Below, one piece after another: positions 1 to 10,399 of a stretch of 64,000 nucleotides of DNA. The DNA lies in the NCBI GenBank assembly GCA_964036045.1, contig OZ038392.1:34795330-34859329 (forward strand), given 5' to 3'. Position numbers and translations under genes: made by a program. Under the pieces are notes generated by a model that made no database searches, was not told the DNA's origin, and was given only the letters and a program-made list of their open reading frames with translations. Source of the stretch: Eutreptiella sp. 'Long Island Sound 2002'. Taxonomy: Eukaryota; Euglenozoa; Euglenophyceae; Eutreptiales; Eutreptiaceae. Within the stretch, counting starts at the first letter, position 1; each line of letters starts with the position of its first letter.

Positions 1-390
1 GCCCCTCAGGGACACCCGCCAAGCAGGGGGGGGTAGCTTTCCGGGGGGGGGGGGGGGGCTCAACCAGTTGGAAGAGGAAGAGGGTTGGGGAGGATTGGGT
101 CACTGCTTGAGGCAGGGAGGTAACCATTCTGGCTGGGTGCAACGGGAAGCAAGCAATCACATGCAAAACGCCAAAAAATGGCTGCTCCGTCATCATGGTT
201 CGGTTTCTGCCCAAGTGTAGAAGGATGACACCTTGACAAATGAAGATGAATCCTAAAAAGTGGTGGTACAAAACTCAATGGTGGCCAGGGCCCCGCAACT
301 GGGGTAAATTGTTTGTTGGCCATTTGGGGACACACAATGTATGTTGTGCAGACGGTACGCATTCAAACCAACCCAAATGATGAAACAACA

Positions 391-398
391 CTTTGAGG
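391..398. repeat. target-site duplication, left copy
   Basis: CTTTGAGG directly precedes the left terminal repeat of the hAT element. It matches the octamer at 2108-2115 exactly. Confidence 0.8.
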
Positions 399-535
399 CA
401 GGGGTTGCCGTAAGAGAAAAAAAAAAAAACTCAAAGTGTCCAATACGCCCTACCTCACCAAAGGCCCTGCACTAAGAGACACGCACAACACAGTGTGGGC
501 GCCGCGCCGGCTCCTTAAACGCCCACATCCGTTGT

Positions 536-1682
536 TCAAGGGTACAATTGGGAGAAGTGTGCGGTCACACGGGCCAGCAATGCAGGCTTGGTACCGCGCA
601 CTGAGAGACTATGGAGTCTGCAAATGGACTTCAATTCAACCACTGTCCACTCAATCATTGTCCCTTGCTTCATGGCTTTGCTCACCTCTCTGTCCACATC
701 ATATTGAAACTGCACTCTGGCACTGCCGTCACTGGTAGGGCGCTGAACCTGGGGGGGGGCAGGGTGTACATCTTGCTGCACTATCGGTTCCAAGGCAGGG
801 GAGGGGGCATCTACATCTTGCTTGATCAACATCACTAGCGTCACTTTCTGCATCCCCAATGACGCCATATGTCTCCCAAATTTCATCGCAATTGGGGCTG
901 GAGTCATTGCTCTGTGAGACAGTCCACAGAGCACGCATTTCATCCGTCACCTCAGGGGTGGGGCTGTCAACTGAGACTACAAGATCCTTGAACGCCTCAA
1001 AATGAAGGAGTGGGCAGTCATCCAACCCTGGTTTTTCCTCTCCGTCTACTTTGCGCTTTCTGGGTCGAAATGGAACGTCCCGCAATGCGTTAAACACGGC
1101 TGCGGGACACCAGTCCTCTGGAGCCTCACCGTTACGCCGAACAAGCAAATTATCACTCATGAAGTGTGTGGGTTGGCCCGCATCTGCCTGAGTCATGTAA
1201 CTAAACACACGCTCACATGAACAGGAGCTAGCCTCTGCGAAATCTGGCAGGCTGTCAGGGTTAACCCAATTGCCCTCAGCGAACCGCGATTGCAGATCAG
1301 AAATGAGGGCGTTGAGAAAGCATGTCCGGCTACCACGAACAGGGCTGATCGCTGGGTCAACACACAGTCGGCTCTCCCACCCGTCCTCCAAAACATGTGT
1401 GTGCAGATGTGCAAGTTGGGTGCACATCACATGCACCAGACCACGCACGGCATCGATGGTTACACCCCGGTTAGCTTGCACAAGTTTGCTGCCTGCACAC
1501 ACGATGGTGAAAACATCTGCAAAGAAAGCCGCTGACACCCGGAAAAGATTGTTCGATAGGGCTGCCAGAAGCTCAGCGGCCTTCGCCTTCCGTTGTGTGT
1601 CTCCTTCAGCAGAAATGTATTCGGGTAGGTGTTTGAGGGCTGCATCCAAATTTTGTAAAACAATTGTTAGCTCCCTGCCCAT
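536..1682 (-). pseudogene. hAT transposase C-terminal region plus SAP domain (frameshifted)
   Basis: The first frame (1682 down to 729) encodes 317 residues. Near residues 145-165 it reads LPDFAEASSCSCERVFSYM, matching the hAT dimerisation-region pattern (P.L..A....S..ERVFS). Basic and acidic low-complexity stretches follow. Around 820-840 the sensible reading shifts to another frame, which continues to 536 and ends in a SAP-like DNA-binding helix-extension-helix with core WTVVELKSICRLHSLSV and a final LLARV helix. SAP domains bind AT-rich DNA; one fused to a transposase could help target binding (inference). The N-terminal DDE core and BED finger are absent. An in-frame stop lies just upstream of the ATG at 1680-1682, and the sequence there turns into an 86-bp repeat. 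This is a truncated, frameshifted gene or the 3' exons of one. Confidence 0.6.
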
Positions 1683-1703
1683 TGCTTCTACCCATTGCTT
1701 CTA

Positions 1704-1915
1704 CCTGCCGTATCGGGGATCCCCACCGCTACAGAGCGGGGGGATAAAATCAGAAGTGGCCCACAAGTGGGCAAATTGGCTACCTCACCCCTGCCGTATC
1801 GGGGATCCCCACCGCTGCAGAGCGGGGGGATAAAATCAGAAGTGGCCCACAAGTGGGCAAATTGGCTACCTCACCCCTGCCGTATCGGGGATCCCCACCG
1901 CTGCAGAGCAGCGGG
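1704..1915. repeat. 86-bp tandem repeat, about 2.5 units
   Basis: The motif CCGTATCGGGGATCC recurs at 1708, 1794 and 1880, a period of 86. Each unit holds the palindrome GGGGATCCCC and the hairpin GCCCACaaGTGGGC. Read on the minus strand, a unit begins GTGAGG and ends CGGCAG, like an intron of about 84 nt separated from the next by two bases. The same family recurs at 21338-21800. The array abuts the 5' end of the transposase ORF. Confidence 0.85.
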
Positions 1916-1964
1916 CAAACATGAAGACACAAAAAACACCAAAAAAGCGAAGGCAAAAATATTG

Positions 1965-2036
1965 CAGGCAACTGGGTTTGAACCCAGGTCCTCTGAATTC
2001 AGCGCCTAGTGCTACTACCGACTATGCTATGCCAGG
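1965..2036 (-). other. tRNA-like sequence (degenerate)
   Basis: On the minus strand an A-box-like D-arm (AGTCGGTAGTAGC) is followed by a T-arm-like hairpin, CTGGG-TTCAAA-CCCAG. The anticodon stem does not pair, the acceptor pairs only partly and the T loop is one base short. This is better read as a decayed tRNA or tRNA-derived SINE head inside the hAT element than as a working tRNA. Confidence 0.35.
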
Positions 2037-2107
2037 CGTGACACATCAGAGAGTGGTTGCCTTAGTAAAAAAAAAAAAAATTCTGAGCGCACTAATGGCA
2101 ACCCCTA

Positions 2108-2115
2108 CTTTGAGG
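2108..2115. repeat. target-site duplication, right copy
   Basis: CTTTGAGG directly follows the right terminal repeat. It is the exact partner of 391-398. Confidence 0.8.
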
Positions 2116-2640
2116 CACTGTTGAGTAACTTTATGACCCATGGCAAAAAAGGCCCAAAATGGCCCTACAAATTACTTGTGATGCCTAGTTTTTCAAGAGT
2201 CACCTACTTTTGCATGCTTTGAACATAATGCATTGCCGCAGACTCATATGGTGATGAATACACGGGGGGGGGGGAGGGGATTTTCGGGTGGGGAAAATTT
2301 CAGTGGGGAAAATTTCAGGTGGGGAAAATTTTGCCACCCCCAAAAAAAATTTTGTGACCAGTTGCGCGCACCACAGTCCTTGGGATATGCATCGGATACA
2401 CAAAAAATCTTTTTTTTTTGAAATCCTGGCGCTCAATGTGTCACTGAGTGTACTCAGTGTACTCGGGAGGACCGTGGATAGCGGAAAGTCCATTTATGTA
2501 CGGTATGGGTGCACCACAAGCTGGGTGGACCTAAGGTCTTGGCAACGTACAGTCATAACATGTGTTGACCTTTCAGACAATAGTGCAGTCATCACTGCAG
2601 TCATTCTTTGTTCAAATGTTGTGGTGCAGATGCATAGCGC
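2116..2640. other. non-coding stretch
   Basis: No supported gene. It contains a short tandem motif (GTGGGGAAAATTTCA, about three copies at 2285-2335) and a G run at 2264-2280. The copies of the ggatac-cacaaaaaatctttt motif near 2395 resemble the arm at 2655. Confidence 0.6.
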
Positions 2641-2730
2641 AGTACATGGTGCGGATACCCAAAAAATCTTTTGGGATTAGACCTTTGCTTACCAACAGGG
2701 GGGGGTGCCTCTGGGGCTGCCTCAGGATCA

Positions 2731-2789
2731 GGCAGCCCACCCACCCACCCAAGCTGACCCACCCACCCACCCACCCACCCACCCAGACG
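2731..2789. repeat. CCCA tetranucleotide microsatellite
   Basis: Repeated CCCA units on the plus strand, interrupted once by AGCTGA. The complementary strand is TGGG-rich and could form G-quadruplexes. Confidence 0.85.
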
Positions 2790-2916
2790 CCCCCCTGACC
2801 CCCCATAGGGGGGGGGGGGGTCTGTGCTATTACAATCACCTATGTATTTGCCCCAAAAAAATTTGTCCTTCAGTCACTATGCGATCTCTGAACAGCAGTA
2901 TAGCAGTATAGCAGAA

Positions 2917-2985
2917 CTGGCAGTTACCCTAGTGGTAGATCATTACAATGGCAAACTGGCAAAGCGTCAATTCAATCCCCACTGC
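2917..2985 (+). other. tRNA-like sequence (degenerate)
   Basis: A-box-like TAGTGGTAGATC and B-box-like AATTCAATCCCC lie at tRNA-like spacing. GCAGT near the start can pair with ACTGC near the end. The T stem does not pair. Probably a SINE-like tRNA relic. Confidence 0.25.
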
Positions 2986-3489
2986 GTTCGGACCGGAAAT
3001 TTTTGCCACTTTTTACCACCATTCTCTTGGTGAAATTTGTGTTCTCATGCACAAACAAAGGCTGTCGGACCATTCTCTTAGTACTCTGATGTGAAAATTG
3101 TGGGGGATGCACTGTGACCTCCTTGAGGTGAAGGGCGGCCTCTGGCAGCAGCACTGGACTAGAAGCCTGCACAGGATACAGCAAAATGTCAATGGGGTAG
3201 GGTACCCGGATAATTTGGGAGAGTCAGTCCCTGCCCCTACCCAGTTGCTGTGTCAAGCCCATCAAGGTTGCGGACCCACCCACCCACCCACCCCGACCCT
3301 ACCCCCCCCCCCCCCCGGGGGGGGGGGAGTAGGCACTTTGGGCCAAATTGCCCAAAACCAAAGTAACCCACCCACCCACAGGCCACAGACCCCCCCCCCC
3401 CCGGGGGTAGGGTGGGACCCACCTTAAGCAAAGGTCTGTTTGGGATACACTCTGGGTATACAAAATCATTCTTTGGGATACACAAGATA

Positions 3490-4900
3490 CACAAGAAACA
3501 AAATTTGGGATTCGCACTAGCACAAAGACTGATCCGTGTCATGCAATACACAGGCACCAGTACCTCCCTACAGAAGAAAAATGTTAGCTGCCGACCCAGG
3601 CAGCAAGAAATGGCCTGCCACTACAAGTCACGAAAAATTTCCCAAAACACCTAGTTTTGAGTTTAGCTCCCTTGGATGGCTGTGGACGCCATAGGTTGCC
3701 TCCATCACCGCCAGGGTGATGAACGACAATCAAAACAATGCAATGCCGCAAACAAGCAAAGCCCTCCGGAAACAAGCATTCGGACTTATGTTCTCAAATT
3801 TGTTGTTGCCTACAGACTTTCTCGGTGCCCTGGGCGTCCACTTTCACACTACACTTGTTGGTGCAGGTTGCAAGGTCCACAGGGCACAGGGCACGGGGTT
3901 GTATGAGGGCCCCAGACTACTTGTAGGACCCCCATGATCACGCCGATGTGCATTCTGCGTTCAAAGGGTTGGCATAGCAACGGGGAACGTCAAAGACCAG
4001 CATTATGCCCCAACAAAGCAGGACTGTTCCAAAATTGCTGTGCCCTGTGAGTCACGCTTCACGGCATCGGGCTTAGTGTTGTGGGGAGGGCGGCCTTCAT
4101 CCTTGTGAATGGTGCAAGGCCAGTGGCAACCATGTGAGCCCACAAGAAGAGGGGTGCTGTCGGTACTGGAACGTTTTTCAGAAGGTTTGAGGCGAGAAAA
4201 CATGAAAATGCTGCCCTGGTAAGACTCAAACTGGGCACCCAGTGCCCCTGACATGCTGCCTGTGGAAGGGAAAGGCTGGAGGTGTTTGACAGCTGGGAGG
4301 GGGTGGGGGAGTCTCCTTAAATAACCTTCGTTCCAAAGTGGTGCTGATGTTGGTGCGACAACAGCCAGCAGTTGGCCACAAGCAAAATCAGCTGACCGCG
4401 AACTGCGGTTGGTTTACCGCCAACTCCCAGACCGGATCCCGAGATTTTATTAACGAAAACAAACCACCGTGTCCGTCATGCAAACCCCTCGCAGGGCTGT
4501 TCCTAATAAAAACGAAAAACACAGGTCCTGTCCCATCATTCTGCAGTCCAAAGCTGGAACAATTGTCTTTATGTGGGCCCAAAGGAGCAAAAAGAAAATC
4601 ACACTCCGAAGCAGCGGACCTAAAAACACTGCCACTTTGTCAGAGAATACCCTGAGACAACTGCAAACATCTGTCGGCTGGTCGGTGGTTGAACATCAAC
4701 TGTCAGGGGCTCGGGGGTTGGTGTTTAACTGCCGGCAGCGGTCCCGGACCTGTTTAGAAATACAAGTGCCCCCTGCGGAAATCCCTGACCCTGACACAGC
4801 AACGGGGGAAGGCAAGGGGCCGGCACAACTTTGCAGCAAGACAGATGGGAGAAGGGGCCCTTACAGCAGGCAAGGACTCAGAAGGAAGAGGGATGGGGTT
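3490..4900. other. no supported gene
   Basis: Single-copy-looking sequence downstream of the kinase fragment. I searched the minus strand for the expected next kinase exons (HRDLKP, DFG, TxY) and found none. Small ORFs here have no recognisable features. Confidence 0.5.
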
Positions 4901-4905
4901 GGGAC

Positions 4906-5117
4906 CTTCAAGTCCATGTCCAAGAACTCTGTCAGGATGTACACGTCCAAGAACGAGGGGGACCGCGGCGGCAAGAGTCCGCGGATCCGCACCAAATTCG
5001 GGTGGTCGAAGAATTGCAGCAGCTTGATCTCTCGCAGCACACGCTTTCCGTCCTCCGGATGGCGGAACAGTTGGTCACAGCGCTTGATGGCGATGGTCTC
5101 ACCAGTGACCAAGTCAT
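4906..5117 (-). CDS. MAP-kinase-like protein kinase, exon 2
   Basis: Follows a CATTGCAG acceptor. The joined codon restores a MAPK-like LSADDLVTGETIAIK, with the catalytic lysine at about residue 85. The alpha-C glutamate lies in VLREIKLL (about 103), and the sequence runs through HPNLVRIRGLL to the hinge, ILTEFLDMDLK. The spacing matches ERK/p38-type kinases (VTGE.VAIKK, REIKLL, ELMDTDL). The exon ends in phase 0 before GTCCCA, a weak donor. No C-lobe exon was found below 4900, so the gene is either truncated or has further exons across long introns. Substrates and pathway cannot be inferred. Confidence 0.75.
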
Positions 5118-7313
5118 CTGCAATGACATGGACATGATCATCATTCACATTGCCACACTTTGTCAGTCTGAGAGTCATCCATGTGCCAGCATCTTGCACC
5201 CCAGCGCCCCAATGCCCCGCCCGAGACCCACCCATTCCCTGCTCAACCCCCACCAGGCCCCACCCGCGCCCCACCAAAGCCCTACTCAAGATACCGAGGG
5301 TGCGCAGGAGCGGTGTCCTCGCATGCGGTGGATCCCAAGAGGGCACACCCTGCACGGCGCCACACTACTGTGCCACTGCACTATGCCCATGCCCCGCATG
5401 GAGCAACAATTCCTGCACTGGGCCTGTCGATGGGGGCTTAGGACTGGGGGCTTTCTGTTTTGCTTCTCACGCAGGACAGCCCTCAGGCCTTGGGTGGCAG
5501 GAGTGCGGCTCACTGACGGGATTTGGCGTGAAACACATGTACTGACACGGTTCGATGACAGTGTAGCAGACAGCTCCGCCAGGCTGTCAGAGCCGTGTGC
5601 AGGTGATGATCGTCTAATCCCACACACCCAGCGCCTGCACACCACTTCCAACATCATCACACCACTTGGGGTGTCGTGGTGCATCTATTTGATACGAAGG
5701 TAATTGTCCATGTGACGTTGAGGGTGCAAGGAGTGGTGTACGTGGACAGCAGCACTCTGAGCCGGGAAGAGGATGAGAAATGAAGACGAATGAAGACCTG
5801 CATGGGGCTTCGGGGGCAAGACCACAGCAGTCAGCGTGCCTGCCAATTCAGACAGAGGTCAAATTGTTGGGTTGGGCCGGAGTTTGAGGCTGGTCCCTGC
5901 CTCCCATTGTTCTGGACACAGGCCTTGGTAGGGCCAGGGGCCGGTAGATCCATGGGATTCATGACAGCGCGCTACCCCTGTCCTCGCTTCCTTCATGCCT
6001 CAAGGATTTTGAAAAGGCAAACTTTGGTGCAGTCCCTCCATCTCCTGTTTGCACAAAGCACCAAAAAGCGACCGTGTTCCCACTTGCACACAGCGCTTCT
6101 GTGACATGAGCATGTGAGATTCCGAGTCATGGTATCGGGTCTGAGGCACATTGGTGGGGCCACCACGCTGCAAGGGGCTGATGTGTGGGAAGACCTGGGT
6201 GGGTGAGGGGGGTGGTGGGTGGTGGGTACGAACAGGCTGGGCCACAGGTCAACCCTAACATTAACCCGGACTGCCATCTGGTGAACCGGCACCGAGGAAT
6301 GATGCCTGCACCATGTGCACTGTGTGGGCGATTGTCCGCGAAGTGGCCGGCAATTTCTCCCAGTGACACAGCGAGCGCATGGTGCACCTGGGAGGGAGCG
6401 GAACGGAGGGGGTTGGGTCATACTCATGATTCTGGGCACCGTGCCACATGCGACTTATTCATTGAAGTAGGAAATGAAGTAGATGTGATGCATGATGTTG
6501 TGGACCAAACAATTTGGACAGGTGTGGGGGATGACAGGTGAGCCCACTGTCCCAGTGGGCTCAGGTGCTACCGCTGACATCTGTAGACCAGCAGCCGTTT
6601 GATGCCATTTCCCGAGAAACTTGTGGAAAAGCCATCAGCAAAGGGCTTGACACAGAATTCAGCGCATGAAATCTGAGATTCTGGAATGGCCGACTGAGTG
6701 CCGGCTGTTGCCAACCAGATCTCTACGCGCCCTCCAACGCACCCCAATTCCTCCTCGTGCTCCTGTTGCTGCTGTTACCACACACACTCCGACACCGGTT
6801 CATCGTGCCCTTGGTGTCTTGGGTGGGGCTTGGGGGGAATGTTTGCCCGGCGCGCTACTTTTCTATTAACTATCCCGACTTCAGCCCCAGATTTACCCTC
6901 CCATGGAGAAGCCCCCCAAGTAGACCACATTGCACTGCACACCTTCCCTACAAAGCACGTTGCAAAATAAAGCAGGATCTGTGATTTCAACCACTCCAAC
7001 TGTCATTTGTAGTGTAATTAACAAACAACATTGGTCCCACAAGTGTGGGTGTCAATACATTCATTACAATAGTGCTCCTTACACGCCCCCTTAGTGCACC
7101 CCCTAAAAGGCCACTAGAGGGGCACGGGTCCAAAAAGATGCCCGGCGCGCCAACGTTCCCCCTTGGGTCGGGCTTGGGTGGGGCTTGGGTGGGGCTTGGG
7201 TGGGGCTCGAACACCACGCTGACACACTGCAACTACGGATGCACGCAGCCCAAGCCTGTTTCCCATGAGAGCCCCACATGCTCCATCCTGCCCTAACCCC
7301 TTACAATTGCCAC
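5118..7313 (-). other. intron of the kinase gene
   Basis: A 2196-bp GT-AG intron whose phase fits both exons. It contains C-rich (minus strand) short repeats, including about three units of GGGTGGGGCTTG near 7164-7206 and a related stretch near 6820-6838. Small ORFs inside show no family features. Confidence 0.65.
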
Positions 7314-7533
7314 CTGCAGATAGCACTGCTGCGTATGATCCTGTGCCGAGCTCCTCCTTCACTTTGTACCGTTTCGGGAGGTTGAACTTCATGCCATTGG
7401 TGGCCTCATACATGTACCATTCGTCATCCAACGGATGGCATGTCCCCGGGGCATCCTGTGAAAGCTGCTGGGCATTGTTGTGGGGCGGGCTGTCCAGAGG
7501 GGGCGAGTTGTTTTGGGGGTTGTCCCCCATCAC
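7314..7533 (-). CDS. MAP-kinase-like protein kinase, exon 1
   Basis: Encodes residues 1-73 from the ATG at 7531-7533. A polar, Pro/Asn/Gln-rich N-terminal tail is followed from about residue 56 by the start of a kinase domain. YKVKEELGTGSYAAV is the glycine-rich ATP-binding loop (G63, G65, V70). The exon ends TCTGCAG before a GTGGCA donor, leaving phase 1, which fits exon 2 exactly. The 3' intron begins with a C-rich (minus strand) stretch. A serine/threonine kinase of the CMGC/MAPK group is the best reading. Start choice: it is the first ATG of the open frame, and no better upstream start is visible. Confidence 0.72.
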
Positions 7534-7894
7534 AGCAGTACGACACAGTGGGCGCTACAAGTCAGAGAGATTCCCACGAAGGCAATGGGAAGATGGAAAT
7601 TGCCACTTGTTGCTGAGTCCGTTGTGGAGCCTTCAACATAACAATTCGTGATCCCCCGCCGATCCTCCGTCAGGGGCAGCGGCGCAGACTCACCTACGTC
7701 CCATGCAGCGGGGGCATAGGTCAAGATGTCATGGCATTACCTGGAAGAGAAGCAAATACAATTTGTTCCCTGTATATCCGTGATGCAGCATGCAAAACTG
7801 CAAATAGCGTAATCAGAAATTACAAGCCCAAGCCCTCCTGCCTGGCCATGAGGACAAACTATTTTTTCCATCCATTCTCAGTTTGTATCCTTTG

Positions 7895-8170
7895 TTCGCT
7901 ATCAATTCATGATATATATTATATCATTATATGAATTCATAATCAATTCACAATATATACTATATCATTATTTTTTTTGGCTCACTCCAGAAGTTTGAAG
8001 AGTTCTCAAGATAGTTCTTGGTAAGTGGGCCTCACTTCAGCATATGATACAGTGGATCCCTGCAAAGCAACATGTACAAAATCAGGAAAATGATTATCAT
8101 TTCCATTAACTATCAATTCAATAAACCATTACCGATTTTATGAGCTATTTGTCAATTTTCATTCATTTTT
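7895..8170. other. AT-rich patch
   Basis: Markedly AT-rich compared with its surroundings. It has two copies of an ATATATtATATCATTAT-like block about 50 bp apart and no gene. Confidence 0.6.
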
Positions 8171-8212
8171 TATCAGCTCACTGGTGGCTGTGTCAGCCAC
8201 CAAAAGATGAGA

Positions 8213-8213
<1 letters not shown>

Positions 8214-8281
<68 letters not shown>

Positions 8282-8282
8282 C
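8214..8282. repeat. (ACA)n microsatellite
   Basis: About 23 uninterrupted ACA units. Confidence 0.97.
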
Positions 8283-8314
8283 CAGGGACCAAGAGAAAGT
8301 CTGGCCCCTGTGAC

Positions 8315-8610
8315 TCACAACATAGCCACAAAATCATCCCGGTACGTTCTGTGAATTCTGTGAGGCATGCCATGACAGCGGTACCTGCTAAGGTCAAGAG
8401 TGTCTGAATGGGCATAGTCCCTTCTTCTTTGTACCTGTTCCTGGGCAGTCAAGGCACTCAGAGCCATGGGTAGATTACCATGAAGAGGTGAGGGTGCCGG
8501 GAAGGGGAAGAAAGAGGGAACAAAATGGTCATCATATGTATTGCTCCTGTGGTGGAGAAAGGTTGCATTGCCAGCCATCAACTGTTTAGGGTTGTGGGCG
8601 ACATGGTTCG
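8315..8610 (-). CDS. candidate exon, unknown protein
   Basis: Begins after a good acceptor (CTCTCAAATGCAG) and stays open for 98 codons to a TGA at 8315-8317. The composition is protein-like (NHVAHNPKQLMAGNAT near the start, QEQVQRRRDYAHSDT in the middle). A strong internal donor, CAG|GTACAAAG, lies after the QEQ codons, so the exon may end there instead. No family recognised. Confidence 0.35.
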
Positions 8611-9245
8611 CTGCATTTGAGAGCATGAGTACATGAGCTCCTACACTGCCACAAGCCGAAGAAGATCCGAGAACTTGGCAATGGAGTGGGTGAGCACCAC
8701 TAGCCTTCAGCAGGCCAACACATCCCTCAGGACATACTGCTTGATGGGTCAATTTGTGCATGCCACACAATGTGATGACCCCTGGGGGGGGGGGGGACAT
8801 CATTTTGGAAACGTCCCCTTAGGGGCGTGAAGGACAATCATCAGAAACAAAACACAACTTGAATGGGGAGTGGACTTCTTCCCAACAGAAAAACTCCCAG
8901 TGATGGTTCCCTTGCTGCCCCCCCCCCCCCCCCCTCCTGCTCAGCACAGGAATGACTTCTGTACAGCCCCTCCAACTGCATGAATAGGAGGTCCTACCCC
9001 CCCCCCCCCCTTGTTGTTCCCCACCCCAGGGAAGACAGTCCCCCACCACCCCCTGGGGGACGGTTGCCAAGTGACGGTCCCCCACCCCTCCCTGGGGGAC
9101 CGCACCACCACCGTACACGCACATTTGCAGGCACAGAAATTGAAATTGCAGCACGGAGAGTCTGTCTCCAGCGACTGGAAGCTGCAGCACTGCATCAGGC
9201 AGAGCTTATGGTAAATGTCGCTTACCCCCCGCAAAAAAAAATGAG

Positions 9246-9438
9246 AGCTAGGTCTTAAGTTTGGTGCAGCTGGTGGCAGTCTTGGTGGGGTTCCTATTTG
9301 GGGGGGGGGGGGGGATGATTCCTCACTTTTTGCCCATGATGTTTCCTCCTTGCACCAGAAACATATATTCGACGGCTTGCGGTGCAATGATTCTGTTGAT
9401 GTGGAAGATTTGCATACATTTGACAACTCATATATCTC
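9246..9438. repeat. direct repeat of about 190 bp, copy 1
   Basis: Near-identical to 9896-10087, offset 650 bp. Starts AGGTCTTAAGTTTGGTGCAG, contains a G run and ends ACAACTCATATAT. Differences between the copies are mostly C/T and G/A transitions. Confidence 0.9.
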
Positions 9439-9895
9439 TCGGGATCATTCAGAGTGCGCCAACACGGTGGGTTTTGGCATTTTTCCCGGGTTTAATGAAA
9501 TTTTGGTCCAATACGCCAAAATTTTGTCCCATTGGGGGGAGGGGGGGGGGGGGGTAATGTGTATACCCCCAGAGCGAGCCCTTTTGCGCAACAGAGGCTT
9601 TTGTGGTGCATTAGGGGAAGCAACGGCGCGTGGAGTGAATTTGTATGAAGACATGGCTGCTGCCTGTCAACAAAAAGAGGCCGTAGGAAGCACACGTGCC
9701 GTCCAAAACGGACGAAAATCTCAAACATACCGTCAGTACAGCATGCAGACCCAGGTGCTCCGAATAGCCCTTTTCAAGGGCTTTCCGAATATACCCCACA
9801 TACCCCTACCTCCGGAACACTCAGTTGGCACAAATGAGGCAACCATGACAACAACCAGCGAAAACCCACCGAGTTGGCGCAAAACGCGGTGATCC

Positions 9896-10087
9896 CAAGA
9901 GCCAGGTCTTAAGTTTGGTGCAGCTGGTGGCAGTCTTGGTGGGGTTCCTATTTTGGGGGGGGGGGGGATGATTCCTCACTTTTTGCCCATGATGTTTCCT
10001 CCTTGCACCAGAAACATATATTTGATGGCTTGCAGTGCAATGATTCTGTTGATGTGGAGGATTTGCATACATCTGACAACTCATATA
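9896..10087. repeat. direct repeat of about 190 bp, copy 2
   Basis: Partner of 9246-9438. The 5' and 3' flanks differ from copy 1, which marks the edges of the duplicated segment. Confidence 0.9.
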
Positions 10088-10367
10088 TGGTGGTAGAGAA
10101 GTAGTTAGTTGCACCTTTGGATGAGGAAAATCTGGCCACGCTCATCGTTGACTCTGCTGAGAGCGAGGAGCCTGCAGGCAGTTGCAGGCAACTGCGATGT
10201 TGTTTCGCCCAGTGCTTGTCAAGGTCCAAGGTGGTTCTTCTCTTTAGCGCACTCCATGCAACACCCCCGGTGGTTCTTACCTTGGGCCTGTTCTTGTTGT
10301 TGGGGCAGGGTTTACAGAACTTGGAGGGGCGACACCCACAGACCTTCGGAATTTTAGGGAGAAGCAA
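9948..10367 (-). other. open frame overlapping repeat copy 2, unknown
   Basis: A 139-codon minus-strand frame. Its Cys/Lys-rich start (VCGCRPSKFCKPC) is followed by a basic segment. The part within the direct repeat (CKSSTSTESLHCKPSNICFW) is also open in copy 1. It might be a transposon fragment, but plus-strand frames through the same DNA are equally open, so coding is unproven. Confidence 0.25.
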
Positions 10368-10399
10368 ACCACTTGCCTTCCTCGGGGTTTTTCATGGTT

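Larger units (their letters stand above)
399..2107 (-). mobile_element. hAT-type DNA transposon, internally deleted
   Basis: The left end begins CAGGGGTTGCC (399-409). The right end is its near-perfect inverted copy, GGCAACCCCTA (2097-2107). Both ends are flanked by the identical octamer CTTTGAGG. An 8-bp target duplication and an end of the CAGGGGT type are hallmarks of the hAT superfamily. The interior has a minus-strand ORF with the hAT C-terminal ERVFS signature, which supports the call independently. At 1.7 kb the element is too short for a full transposase of about 600-700 residues. Only the C-terminal part is present, so it is probably non-autonomous. An 86-bp tandem repeat and a tRNA-like stretch fill the side where the 5' coding region should be. 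Confidence 0.82.
2640..3480. repeat. imperfect inverted repeat with CCCA and G/C-run interior
   Basis: The plus-strand text at about 2655-2695 (a TTTGGGAT-type block followed by AGACCTTTGCTTA) reappears reverse-complemented at about 3423-3475. The arms have diverged. Between them lie CCCA tetranucleotide arrays (2731-2789 and 3278-3306), C and G homopolymers (3302-3327, 3391-3402) and a tRNA-like patch. It could be a decayed foldback element. Confidence 0.4.

Noticed and set aside
4003-4254. RLKPSEK in a minus ORF as a possible kinase HRDLKPSN loop
   Set aside because: It lacks the HRD aspartate and asparagine context, and nothing else in the ORF is kinase-like.
8214-8415. Poly-Gln / poly-Cys ORFs over the ACA repeat
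   Set aside because: Microsatellite translated in two frames. There is no flanking conserved domain.
9246-10087. LTR retrotransposon with 190-bp LTRs
   Set aside because: Repeat ends are not TG...CA, and no primer-binding site, polypurine tract or reverse transcriptase lies between them.
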